From Bacteroidales bacterium (lineage in GTDB: Bacteria; Bacteroidota; Bacteroidia; Bacteroidales; Muribaculaceae), in NCBI GenBank assembly GCA_020860445.1, contig JAJBUH010000001.1, positions 1-46,503 of the forward strand: a stretch of 46,503 nucleotides of DNA, given 5' to 3'. The notes beneath the pieces are model-generated. The model did no database searches. It was not told where the DNA came from and worked only from the letters and a program-made list of their open reading frames with translations. Below, one piece after another: positions 26,164 to 34,206 of this stretch; within the stretch, counting starts at the first letter, position 1, and each line of letters begins with the position of its first letter. The translations under genes were made by a program, and so were the position numbers.

Positions 26164-28605
26164 GTGAACCGATTATTATCCATATTCATGTCTCTGCTGT
26201 CAGTGGCGGCTGCTTACGCCTCATCTGACGGCTGGTACAAATACCCTCTGGTCTCTGAGACTATCGACGACGTAGTGGAGACATCCGACAAGGTGTACTA
26301 CACCTCTGGCGGAAGCCTCTTCTCATACTCAACCTCAGACGACGAGGCTTATGCTTACTCTGACCTCAACAAGCTGTCGGGCACCACTGTGACCCTCATC
26401 ACATACAATTATGACAGCAAATATCTGGTGGTTGCTTATGATGACGGCAATCTGGATGTGCTGTACGACAACGGTCGAGTGGTCAACCTGCCCGACATAC
26501 GCGATGCTCAAATCAATTATACCAAGACTATCAACCATGTGGCTTTTGGCGAGGGTTACATCGTAGTGTCGACCAACTTCGGCATTGTGATTTACCGTGA
26601 AGACAAGATGGAGGTTGTCCAGTCAGGCCTCTACGACAACAAGATCAACGGTTCGGCTATCCGCAACGGGCGCTTGGTGCTGTATTGCAATACGAGTGAT
26701 GGCAATGGGCACTCGCTGCGTTGGGCCCCTATCACCGAGCGCCTCAATAGCTTGGACAAGTTTACATACATCTGCGGTTTCTATATGACCGACTTGAAAT
26801 TCATTGATGATAACACCATAGTCGGGGTAAGCCTCAGTAACGGCAAGACGTATATGTACACAATTGACTTTGATACCAACAAATCATCGTCAAAAAGATA
26901 TGACACAGCCTTGGCCTCATCGCGCCTCTACCCCTACGCCGACGGGTATTATTGCTATTCCGACTCAACTCTTAACCTGATTACCAGTGCTGATACCCCA
27001 CAGACCATCAATCTGCCCGACGCTCTGAAAGGTCAGAAACTCGCATTCCGCGACAGCTCTACCAAACTATGGGCTGGCGATGAGAACGGTCTGGCGCAAT
27101 ATGACATATCAAGCTCTACGCCTACTGTGCTGTACGACAAGATGGTTTACCCCGACGCCATCACTGTCGCGCCCGTGGGATACATGCGCTGGTCGGCCGA
27201 CGGGCAGCGCCTCTATATCTCCAATATCACCCTGTCGATATTCAAGTCTTTTGCCGGAACTAAGGACTTTGTAGACGAGTATCAGAAAACAAATATCATA
27301 GAAAACGGCTCAACGCGCGACGTATCGCTCATGAATGCATCGGCCGACCAATCCAATTCGATTAAATACCAGACCAACAATGGCAACACTCGCATGTATG
27401 GCGACCCGGCATGGATGATCGAGGATCCCGATGACCCTAACACCTATTATTTTGCCAACAACCACGAGGGCCTGTATGTAATTAGATACAATTCTACGAC
27501 CGGCGAATACGAAGAAATCAATAAATTCACCGACCAGAATAGCCCTATGACCTATAATTACGGATACAAATGCGAGGATGTCAATATCGACCCCGCAGGC
27601 AATCTGTGGATGGGATACCAATATGACTCGCATTACAGCATACTTCCAGCCGCTAAGAGGCGCCAAGGCATGGAATCTATCACTACGTCTGACTGGATCG
27701 AGCACACCAAACTCGCCTCAGCCAGCTTGGACCAAAAGGATATGATGTCGCTCTTCTGCAAGAAGTCAAATATGATGTTTACATTCACCGGCCTATTCGG
27801 TGGCGGACTTGTGGCAGTGGATACCAAAGGCACTTACGATGACCCTACCGATGACACCATGCTGCAATGGTCCACATTTATCGACCAAGACGGCAACCAA
27901 TTCTCAGCCCCTGACCGCATAACTTTCGCCATTGAGGATAGCCGAGGATGCGTATGGATTGGCACCAGCGCCGGCGTGTTTGAGATCACTACTCCGTCAA
28001 ACGCCACCAACACGGCTATGACAGTACGACGCATCAAGGTGCCTCGCAATGACGGCACCAACTATGCCGACTATCTGCTCGAGAGCGATATAATCCTCTG
28101 GATGGCCGAGGATGCCGCCGGCCGCAAATGGATTGCCACTGAGAATTCTGGCCTATTCCTCGTGAGCGAGACTGGCGATGAAATCATTCGCAACTACACC
28201 ACCGACAACTCGCCGCTCCCCTCAAATGTGATATGTTCGGTCGAGTGCGACCCCAACAGCAATATGGTGTACGTAGGTACCCCCTACGGCCTCTATACAT
28301 TCCTCAGCGATGCCTCGCCAGCCCAAGAGGACTACAGCGAAATATGCGCCTATCCCAACCCCGTAAGGCCTGAGTATTACGGCGATGTCACAATCACCGG
28401 CTTGATGGAGAATACTATTGTCAAGATTGCTGATGTGGCAGGAAATGTAGTGGCGCATCTGCGCTCTGAGGGGGGCATGGCCACCTGGGACGTTTGCAAC
28501 CTGTCGGGCAAGCGCGTCAAGTCGGGCGTGTATTACGTATTTGCTACCAGCAACGATGGCAGCTCATCGTCAGGTGCTGTCACCAAGATTCTCGTGATAA
28601 ACTGA
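26164..28605 (+). CDS. PorZ-like beta-propeller protein of the type IX secretion pathway
   Basis: This 813-residue exported protein has a signal peptide (MNRLLSIFMSLLSVAAAYAS), two beta-propeller regions (about 20-330 and 340-720, with blades such as GCVWIGTSAGVFEITTP and AAGRKWIATENSGLFLVSE), and a C-terminal sorting domain (AYPNPVRPEYYGDVTITG, ending VKSGVYYV...KILVIN). This is the layout of PorZ, the surface subunit that helps attach anionic LPS to type IX cargo. The length and domain order fit; a general two-component-type propeller protein is the alternative. The start is GTG at 26164, since the next ATG (26188) would cut the signal peptide short. The gene lies in an operon with rdgB and aroA. 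Confidence 0.75.
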   Translation: MNRLLSIFMSLLSVAAAYASSDGWYKYPLVSETIDDVVETSDKVYYTSGGSLFSYSTSDDEAYAYSDLNKLSGTTVTLITYNYDSKYLVVAYDDGNLDVLYDNGRVVNLPDIRDAQINYTKTINHVAFGEGYIVVSTNFGIVIYREDKMEVVQSGLYDNKINGSAIRNGRLVLYCNTSDGNGHSLRWAPITERLNSLDKFTYICGFYMTDLKFIDDNTIVGVSLSNGKTYMYTIDFDTNKSSSKRYDTALASSRLYPYADGYYCYSDSTLNLITSADTPQTINLPDALKGQKLAFRDSSTKLWAGDENGLAQYDISSSTPTVLYDKMVYPDAITVAPVGYMRWSADGQRLYISNITLSIFKSFAGTKDFVDEYQKTNIIENGSTRDVSLMNASADQSNSIKYQTNNGNTRMYGDPAWMIEDPDDPNTYYFANNHEGLYVIRYNSTTGEYEEINKFTDQNSPMTYNYGYKCEDVNIDPAGNLWMGYQYDSHYSILPAAKRRQGMESITTSDWIEHTKLASASLDQKDMMSLFCKKSNMMFTFTGLFGGGLVAVDTKGTYDDPTDDTMLQWSTFIDQDGNQFSAPDRITFAIEDSRGCVWIGTSAGVFEITTPSNATNTAMTVRRIKVPRNDGTNYADYLLESDIILWMAEDAAGRKWIATENSGLFLVSETGDEIIRNYTTDNSPLPSNVICSVECDPNSNMVYVGTPYGLYTFLSDASPAQEDYSEICAYPNPVRPEYYGDVTITGLMENTIVKIADVAGNVVAHLRSEGGMATWDVCNLSGKRVKSGVYYVFATSNDGSSSSGAVTKILVIN

Positions 28606-28612
28606 TATATCA

Positions 28613-29875
28613 ATGGATCTCCAGATTTTCCCACCCGAAGAGGTGATTGAAACTACCATAGAGCTCCCGCTCAGCAAGAGCATGAGCAATAGGGCGCTGA
28701 TTATGAACGCTCTGACCCCGGCGGCTGAGCCGCTGCCCGGGGTGGCCCAGTGTGATGACACTCAGGCTATGGAGATGGCCTTGGCCCAATGGCGCTCGGC
28801 TGCTGGCCAGCCATTCGAGGCCAATGTCGGCCCTGCCGGCACTGCTATGAGATTCCTGACCGCTTTCTTTGCCGCTTCGCCGGGATGCGAAGTGGTATTG
28901 GACGGCAGTGAACGCATGCGCCAGCGTCCAATCGGCCAATTGGTCGAGGCATTGCGCCAATGCGGAGCCTCAGTCGAGTATGTCGAGCGCGAAGGGTTTC
29001 CGCCCTTGCGAATCGTGGGCGCGCAATTGTCGGGAGGAAATTTTGACATTGACGCATCTATCAGTTCGCAATTCCTATCGGCTCTGCTGATGGTAGCCCC
29101 GACCATGGATACGCCTTTGACTCTCAACCTCAAGGGCGAGATTGCCTCGCTGCCATATCTGCACATGACAATCGCTATGATGCAGAGCCGAGGGATAGAA
29201 ATCGAGCGCGAAGGTCAGAAGGTTACCTGCCAACCGGGGGTATATCTGCAACGCTCAGGCTGCGACATCGAGCACGACTGGAGCGCAGCCTCGTATTGGT
29301 ACGAAATTGACGCTCTATCGGCTGGCTGGGTCACATTGACAGGCCTCACCCTCCCATCGCTGCAGGGTGATAGTGCTCTGGCGCAAATATTTCCCAAGCT
29401 CGGCATTGTCACCGAGATCGAGGAGGGCAACGCTGTGCTGAATCCCACCCCGGAGATGCACTCGCGCCTCGACTTGGACCTCAGCGCAACCCCCGACATT
29501 GCCCAGACATTGGCGGTGACTTGCTGCATGCTCGGGATGCCATTCCGTTTCTCTGGCCTTAAGTCTTTGAAAATCAAAGAGACCAACCGCATAGATGCCT
29601 TGATGCGCGAACTCAGGAAGCTGTCATTCGCCCTCGAGGCCGAGGCCGACGGCGTATTGTCATGGGAGGGGCACCGTGTGCCAGTCAGAGAGGTGCCACC
29701 GATTGAAACCTACTCTGACCACCGCATGGCCATGGCTTTTGCTCCGGTGGCTTTGTATCTGCCGGGCATCGTGATTCGCGATGCCGATGTGGTGAGCAAG
29801 TCTTATCCCGGATATTGGGACGACCTTAAACGTGCCGGCTTCACACTCAATGAGGTCGGCGTGGAGGCAGAGTGA
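28613..29875 (+). CDS. 3-phosphoshikimate 1-carboxyvinyltransferase (EPSP synthase)
   Basis: This 420-residue enzyme joins phosphoenolpyruvate to shikimate 3-phosphate in the chorismate pathway. All key motifs are visible: SKSMSNR (21-27) with Lys22, GPAGTAMRFL with Arg80, RQRPIG (Arg105), SSQF (151-154), Asp295 in TPDIAQT, KETNR (322-326) and DHRMAMA (369-375). The first loop is shorter and less conserved than in enterobacterial enzymes, as is usual in Bacteroidetes. It begins 7 bases after the porZ-like gene and overlaps the next ORF by one base (TGATG). Confidence 0.95.
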   Translation: MDLQIFPPEEVIETTIELPLSKSMSNRALIMNALTPAAEPLPGVAQCDDTQAMEMALAQWRSAAGQPFEANVGPAGTAMRFLTAFFAASPGCEVVLDGSERMRQRPIGQLVEALRQCGASVEYVEREGFPPLRIVGAQLSGGNFDIDASISSQFLSALLMVAPTMDTPLTLNLKGEIASLPYLHMTIAMMQSRGIEIEREGQKVTCQPGVYLQRSGCDIEHDWSAASYWYEIDALSAGWVTLTGLTLPSLQGDSALAQIFPKLGIVTEIEEGNAVLNPTPEMHSRLDLDLSATPDIAQTLAVTCCMLGMPFRFSGLKSLKIKETNRIDALMRELRKLSFALEAEADGVLSWEGHRVPVREVPPIETYSDHRMAMAFAPVALYLPGIVIRDADVVSKSYPGYWDDLKRAGFTLNEVGVEAE

Positions 29876-30327
29876 TGGAGGGCGCACTCATTATATTATT
29901 GGTGCTGGTGGTGGTCGGCGCTATACTCTATGTACACCACCGCCTCACTTACGGCAAAGCTGAGGATAAAGCCCCTGAGGCTGAAGAAAAGCCGGTGCCC
30001 GCGCCAGCAGCCGCTGAGCCAGCTCCAGCCCAAGAGGGCCACGGCCAATTCTGCTGCGGCTTGCACGCGGTGTGCGACAAAGACCTGCCTCCCATGCCAG
30101 GCGAAAAGGTTGAGTATTACGATGACGAAGAACTTGACCGCTTTGCCGGACGCAATCCCGAGGAATACACCGATGATGAGATTGAGGAGTTTCGCGACGT
30201 GCTGCTCACTCTGCTCCCCGAGGATATCACCGGGTGGCATCGCAGTTTGCAATTGCGCGGCATAGTGATGCCACCCATTATCAAGGACGAGTTGCTCATG
30301 ATAATATCCGAGAATCACCATGCTTGA
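29875..30327 (+). CDS. Conserved membrane-anchored protein with a Cys cluster
   Basis: This 150-residue protein has one N-terminal membrane helix (ALIILLVLVVVGAILYVHHR), a Pro/Ala/Glu-rich linker (about 34-56), then a small domain with QFCCGLHAVCDKD (three Cys) and acidic helices (YYDDEELDRFAGRNPEEYTD). I do not recognise a named function; similar proteins occur in Bacteroidales beside aroA-type genes and are sometimes mislabelled as phospholipases. The Cys/His cluster could bind a metal ion, and the next gene is a metal ABC permease overlapping it by 8 bases. ATG 29875 is chosen over the GTG at 29872. Confidence 0.7.
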   Translation: MEGALIILLVLVVVGAILYVHHRLTYGKAEDKAPEAEEKPVPAPAAAEPAPAQEGHGQFCCGLHAVCDKDLPPMPGEKVEYYDDEELDRFAGRNPEEYTDDEIEEFRDVLLTLLPEDITGWHRSLQLRGIVMPPIIKDELLMIISENHHA

Positions 30328-31129
30328 ATTTCTGGAATACGAATTTTTCCGCAACGCTCTGTGGGGAGTGCTGATCATCAGCGTATCGGCTGCCATGATT
30401 GGCACCTACATCATCACTCGGCGCTTAGTGGCCATCTCGGGCGGCATCACCCATGCCTGCTTTGGCGGCCTGGGCCTGGGCTACTTCCTGGGCATCAGCC
30501 CGGTGCTGATGGCGGCAGTGTTTGCGGTAGCCTCATCGATAGGCGTCGAATGGATGTCGAGCCGATTCCGTGTCCGCGAGGATTCGGCCATCGCCGTGGT
30601 ATGGGCCATCGGCATGGCGATAGGCGTATTGTTCGTGTTCCTAACCCCGGGATATGTGCCAGAACTGAACTCCTTCCTCTTTGGCAATATCCTCACCATC
30701 ACTCGCAGCGACATTTGGGTGTTTGCCGCCTTTGCCGCTGTGCTGATCATCTTTTTTGCCCTTTTCTACCAGAAGATACTGGCGTGCGCCTTCGACCGCG
30801 ACTTTGCCCGTGTAATCCACCTGCCCGAGCGCCTCATCAACTACACGATGACCGTGCTGGTGGCAGTTTGCATCGTGCTTACAATCCGCTTGGTGGGCGT
30901 GATGCTGCTGATGTCGATGCTGTCGCTGCCGATGATGAGCGCCGAGATATATTTTCGCCGTTTCAAGACGATGATGATAGCCTCGGTGATCATTTCGCTG
31001 GTATGCTGCGTGGCAGGGCTGTTCATTGGCGCGATGGTTGATGTGCCCTGCTCGGCCATCATCGTGATCATCATGGTGATCGTCTTCACCATCCTCAAAG
31101 CCTCGTCGCCATGGCTGGCCAGAGAGTAA
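30320..31129 (+). CDS. Metal ABC transporter permease (ZnuB/TroC family)
   Basis: This 269-residue inner-membrane protein has about eight hydrophobic segments and matches the ABC-3 family for zinc, manganese or iron: GTYIITRRLVAISGGITHAC with the EAA-like loop near the start, GNILTITRSDIWVFA in the middle, and VGVMLLMSMLSLPMMSAEIY. It forms the channel of an importer. The matching ATPase and binding-protein genes are not in this stretch. It is the last gene of the operon started by the flippase and overlaps the previous gene by 8 bases. Confidence 0.9.
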   Translation: MLEFLEYEFFRNALWGVLIISVSAAMIGTYIITRRLVAISGGITHACFGGLGLGYFLGISPVLMAAVFAVASSIGVEWMSSRFRVREDSAIAVVWAIGMAIGVLFVFLTPGYVPELNSFLFGNILTITRSDIWVFAAFAAVLIIFFALFYQKILACAFDRDFARVIHLPERLINYTMTVLVAVCIVLTIRLVGVMLLMSMLSLPMMSAEIYFRRFKTMMIASVIISLVCCVAGLFIGAMVDVPCSAIIVIIMVIVFTILKASSPWLARE

Positions 31130-31165
31130 GGTCATAGTCCTTTGAAAAGAAAAATGGCCAAAAAT

Positions 31166-31197
31166 TTTGTAGAGTGAAAAAAAGTTGCTACCTTTGC
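31166..31197 (+). promoter_or_regulatory. Promoter of tRNA-Ser
   Basis: TTTG (31166-31169), 19 bases and TAccTTTGC (31189-31197). The tRNA begins 14 bases later at 31211. Confidence 0.7.
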
Positions 31198-31210
31198 ACC
31201 GCAATACCAA

Positions 31211-31297
31211 GGAAAGATGCCGGAGTGGTCGATCGGGGCGGTCTCGAAAACCGTTAATCCCTTACGGGATTCCAGGGTTCGAATCCCTGTCTTTCCG
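31211..31297 (+). tRNA. tRNA-Ser (anticodon CGA)
   Basis: The 87-base sequence folds as a class II tRNA. The acceptor stem is GGAAAGA/TCTTTCC with discriminator G. The anticodon stem is GCGGT/ACCGT with loop CTCGAAA, giving anticodon CGA for codon UCG. A long variable arm (TCCC-TTAC-GGGA) and the T arm CAGGG-TTCGAAT-CCCTG follow. CCA is not encoded in full (GCA follows). It has its own promoter and terminator. Confidence 0.95.
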
Positions 31298-31302
31298 CAG
31301 CT

Positions 31303-31334
31303 AACAGCCAATGCCTTGAGGCATTGGCTGTTTT
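31303..31334 (+). terminator. Terminator after tRNA-Ser
   Basis: A perfect 13-bp stem (31303-31315 with 31320-31332) has a four-base loop and ends in TTTT (31331-31334). It starts 5 bases after the tRNA. Confidence 0.9.
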
Positions 31335-31441
31335 GCGTAGAAAAGGCAGGAAAGAGAACCCCAGGTTTGTAATCAGGTAGTGCTTTCGGAGATTTAGTCT
31401 AAATAGTAGGGTATCTTTTGACAACAAATATGGTAAATATG

Positions 31442-31472
31442 TTGTTAATGTAATACAAATGTAGTAACTTTG
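31442..31472 (+). promoter_or_regulatory. Promoter of the toxin-antitoxin pair
   Basis: TTG (31442-31444), 20 bases, TAacTTTG (31465-31472). The ATG at 31492 follows closely. AT-rich near-repeats around it (atggtaaatatgttgttaat) could be an operator for the antitoxin. Confidence 0.65.
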
Positions 31473-31491
31473 CAGTCTAAAAGATTATAGT

Positions 31492-31746
31492 ATGGAAATA
31501 GCACTGAAACGAAATCAGAGTTTTCGCCTGCCGATTGATTTGATCGAAAGGCTAAAGTTATTGGCAAAGCGTCAGAACCGCAGCCTGAACAACTATGTAG
31601 AGACATTGTTGCTGGATGCCGCATACCATGAACCTAACGCAGAAACTATAGCCGCGATGAGAGAAGCAGAAAGCGGAGCCCTTAGGCAAGAAAAGCCTCT
31701 CGACCTATCTTCGATTGAGGCTATGGAAAAATCTATGGGTTTATGA
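31492..31746 (+). CDS. Ribbon-helix-helix antitoxin
   Basis: This 84-residue protein has a ribbon-helix-helix N-terminus (LKRNQSFRLPIDLIERLKLL, then AKRQNRSLNNYVETLLLDA) for DNA binding and dimer formation. The C-terminal part (KPLDLSSIEAMEKSMGL) probably wraps the toxin. It overlaps the YafQ-like toxin gene by 4 bases (ATGA), the usual antitoxin-first order. It should repress its own promoter, alone and more tightly with toxin. Confidence 0.85.
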   Translation: MEIALKRNQSFRLPIDLIERLKLLAKRQNRSLNNYVETLLLDAAYHEPNAETIAAMREAESGALRQEKPLDLSSIEAMEKSMGL

Positions 31747-32015
31747 AAAAACTCAAAACGACCACCAAGTATAAAAAAGACTACAAACGGATCCGTAACA
31801 ATCCTAAGAAGGTTAAGGGGCTGTTGGATGTCCTTCGTATGCTTGAAAATGAAATACCAATTCCAGCCGAATATGACCCACACATGCTTTCAGGTAATTA
31901 TGCTGGACACATGGAATGTCATATCGAAGGCGACTTCTTGCTGATATGGTTTGACCCGGATACCAATGAGATTGATTTGGTAAGGATAGGGTCTCACTCT
32001 GAGCTATTCGGATAA
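31743..32015 (+). CDS. YafQ/RelE family mRNA interferase toxin
   Basis: This 90-residue protein matches YafQ: HMECHIEGDFLLIWF and RIGSHSELF. His47, His60, Asp64, His85 and Phe89 correspond to the catalytic set His50, His63, Asp67, His87 and Phe91 of E. coli YafQ, so the toxin should be active. Such toxins cut mRNA on the ribosome when the antitoxin is degraded. The module is intact, in contrast to the broken RelB/PIN module at 17 kb. It lies between a tRNA gene and trmD. Confidence 0.9.
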   Translation: MKKLKTTTKYKKDYKRIRNNPKKVKGLLDVLRMLENEIPIPAEYDPHMLSGNYAGHMECHIEGDFLLIWFDPDTNEIDLVRIGSHSELFG

Positions 32016-32057
32016 AAGACCAATGAACCAATCGGTGATATCTAAGAATAATCCAAT

Positions 32058-32729
32058 ATGAGAATTGACATTATAACAGTGCTGCCAGAGATGTTTGAGG
32101 GGCCGCTGAGCTGCTCGATATTGAAGCGCGCCCAGGACAAGGGACTCGCTGAGTTGGTAGTACACAATCTGCGCGACTATACCCTCAACAAGCACCGCAA
32201 GGTCGATGACTACCCATTTGGCGGCGATGCCGGCATGGTGATGCAAGTCGAGCCGGTCGACCGCTGCATCTCTGCCCTGAAAGAGCAGCGCGACTATGAC
32301 GAGGTAATCTTCACAGCTCCCGATGGCGAGAGATTCAACCAGAAGATAGCCAACAGCATGTCGCTGCTGCAGAATATCATTATCCTCTGCGGCCATTACA
32401 AAGGCGTGGATTACCGCATACGCGAGCACCTAATCACTCGCGAACTCTCAATCGGCGACTACGTGCTCACTGGCGGAGAAATCCCAGCAATTGCTATCGC
32501 TGATGCAGTGGTGAGGCTGCTGCCCGGTGTGATTGGCGATGAGCAGAGCGCACTGTCCGACTCATTTCAGGATGATTTGCTTGAGCCACCTATTTATACC
32601 CGCCCCGCAGTATACAAAGGCTGGGAAGTGCCACCAATCCTGCTCTCGGGCCATCAGGCAAATATCGAAAAGTGGAAACAAGAACAAGCTCTCGAGCGCA
32701 CCCAGCGCCTGAGACCCGACCTGCTCTGA
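32058..32729 (+). CDS. tRNA (guanine-N1)-methyltransferase TrmD
   Basis: This 223-residue enzyme methylates G37 next to the anticodon using S-adenosylmethionine, which keeps the reading frame. It has the trefoil-knot motifs of Trm[14 protein letters not shown] (about 55-67), [14 protein letters not shown], and [17 protein letters not shown]. The end, [20 protein letters not shown], is also characteristic. It starts 42 bases after the YafQ stop and is followed after 4 bases by a SpoU-family gene. Confidence 0.95.
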   Translation: MRIDIITVLPEMFEGPLSCSILKRAQDKGLAELVVHNLRDYTLNKHRKVDDYPFGGDAGMVMQVEPVDRCISALKEQRDYDEVIFTAPDGERFNQKIANSMSLLQNIIILCGHYKGVDYRIREHLITRELSIGDYVLTGGEIPAIAIADAVVRLLPGVIGDEQSALSDSFQDDLLEPPIYTRPAVYKGWEVPPILLSGHQANIEKWKQEQALERTQRLRPDLL

Positions 32730-32733
32730 GCCT

Positions 32734-33276
32734 ATGGAAAAGAAAACAATCTGGGATCTGCAGCGCATTACCCCCGAGCAATACCGCCAAGCCGAGAAGA
32801 TGCCCGTGACCCTCGTGGTCGACAATGTGCGCTCGCTCAACAATATCGGTTCGCTATTCCGCACCAGCGACGCTTTCGCCGTTGAGCGCATCATCCTGTG
32901 CGGCATAAGCCAGACACCCCCATCGCCCGAAATCCACAAGACAGCCCTCGGGGCCGAGGACTCAGTGCCTTGGCAATATGCCGAGTCATCACTCGATGCC
33001 GTGCGTGCCCTCCAAGCTCAAGGCTATGTGGCTTGCTGCTTAGAGCAAGTGCATGGCAGCGTGGCCCTGCAGGATTTCAATCCCGACCCGCAAGGCCATT
33101 ATGCTTTGGTGGTTGGCCACGAGGTCGAGGGCGTAGACCCGCAGGTGGTCGATGCTTGCGACGTGTGTCTTGAGATACCGCAGCGAGGCACAAAGCACTC
33201 GCTCAATGTGTCAGTCTCAGCCGGAATAGCTCTATGGCATCTCTTCAGCAAGCTGCAACTCGCCCGAGGCCTCTGA
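32734..33276 (+). CDS. SpoU/TrmH family RNA 2'-O-methyltransferase
   Basis: This 180-residue SPOUT methyltransferase has all three SpoU motifs: VDNVRSLNNIGSLFRTSDAF (motif 1, with the catalytic Arg), YALVVGHEVEGV (motif 2) and EIPQRGTKHSLNVSVSAGIA (motif 3). It methylates a ribose in tRNA or rRNA; the exact target cannot be told. The short N-terminus lacks the extra RNA-binding domain of RlmB. It lies 4 bases after trmD, and the next gene starts inside it (43-base overlap). Confidence 0.9.
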   Translation: MEKKTIWDLQRITPEQYRQAEKMPVTLVVDNVRSLNNIGSLFRTSDAFAVERIILCGISQTPPSPEIHKTALGAEDSVPWQYAESSLDAVRALQAQGYVACCLEQVHGSVALQDFNPDPQGHYALVVGHEVEGVDPQVVDACDVCLEIPQRGTKHSLNVSVSAGIALWHLFSKLQLARGL

Positions 33277-34130
33277 GCCCTGGCGACAAGATTGCCATTG
33301 CCTCGCCAGCCGGTGCTGTCGACCCGGCGCTCTTCGCCCCAGCCATAGCCATGCTCGAGCAACAAGGGTGGTGCGTCGAGGTGATGCCCCATGCTATGGG
33401 CAGAAATGGCACCTACAGCGGCACATACACTGAGCGCTTAGAGGATATGCGCCGCGCTATACTGGACCCCGAAGTGCGCGCCATAATGTGTGGCCGAGGC
33501 GGCTACGGCACCGTGCATCTGCTGTCCGAGCTTGACCAATTGCCCTTAGCCGACGACCCCAAATGGCTGATTGGATTCAGCGACATCTCGGCCCTCCACG
33601 GCCTGTGGCATGCCCATGGCATAGCCTCAATCCACGCCCCGATGCTTAGAGGGCTGTGCTATGCAGCCGAGACCAGCGACCATCGTCAGACCGATGCCTT
33701 GTTTGCCATGCTCCGAGGCCAGGAGGCTCCGATACCTCTGGTGTCCTACCATCTCAATCGCCCAGGCCGAGCCGAGGGCATTCTGCTCGGCGGCAATCTG
33801 TCGGTGCTCAGCGGCCTGATCGGCACCAAGTATGACCTGCTCCGGCCAGGCTCCGTATTATTCTTGGAGGATGTCAACGAGCCAATCTACAAAATCGAGC
33901 GCATCCTGTGGCAATTGCGCCTGCGCGGGGTGCTATCCTCTCTCAAAGGCTTGATAATTGGCCAATTCACTGGGGCCGAACCGGATGCCAACCACCAATC
34001 AATCTACGATATGATCGCCGAGATGGTGAACGAGTATAACTACCCAGTTGCCTACAACGCCCCCTTTGGCCACAAGGGCCTCAACTGGCCCTTGCTCATT
34101 GGCGGACCCACCACAATAGATATTTTTTAA
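33234..34130 (+). CDS. LD-carboxypeptidase (peptidase S66)
   Basis: This 298-residue enzyme trims the terminal D-Ala from tetrapeptides during peptidoglycan recycling. The family motifs are present: SPGDKIAIASPAG (14-26), MCGRGGYGT, GFSDISALH with nucleophile Ser116, LEDVNEPIYKIERIL with the catalytic Glu, and NAPFGHKGLNWPLLIG with His280. The start at ATG 33234 overlaps the SpoU gene by 43 bases but is the only ATG before the first conserved motif; this suggests translational coupling. Confidence 0.9.
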   Translation: MASLQQAATRPRPLSPGDKIAIASPAGAVDPALFAPAIAMLEQQGWCVEVMPHAMGRNGTYSGTYTERLEDMRRAILDPEVRAIMCGRGGYGTVHLLSELDQLPLADDPKWLIGFSDISALHGLWHAHGIASIHAPMLRGLCYAAETSDHRQTDALFAMLRGQEAPIPLVSYHLNRPGRAEGILLGGNLSVLSGLIGTKYDLLRPGSVLFLEDVNEPIYKIERILWQLRLRGVLSSLKGLIIGQFTGAEPDANHQSIYDMIAEMVNEYNYPVAYNAPFGHKGLNWPLLIGGPTTIDIF

Positions 34131-34142
34131 TAATTTTGAGGG

Positions 34143-34179
34143 TTTGGATAGATAATCTCAGAAATTATAACTAAATTTG
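34143..34179 (+). promoter_or_regulatory. Possible promoter of the GH3-family gene
   Basis: TAaaTTTG (34172-34179) is a good -7 element; TTTG (34143-34146) stands 25 bases upstream, longer than the usual spacing. The ATG at 34207 follows after 27 bases. Confidence 0.45.
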
Positions 34180-34206
34180 TGGTGAAAAAGCAACGAACTA
34201 CTATCA

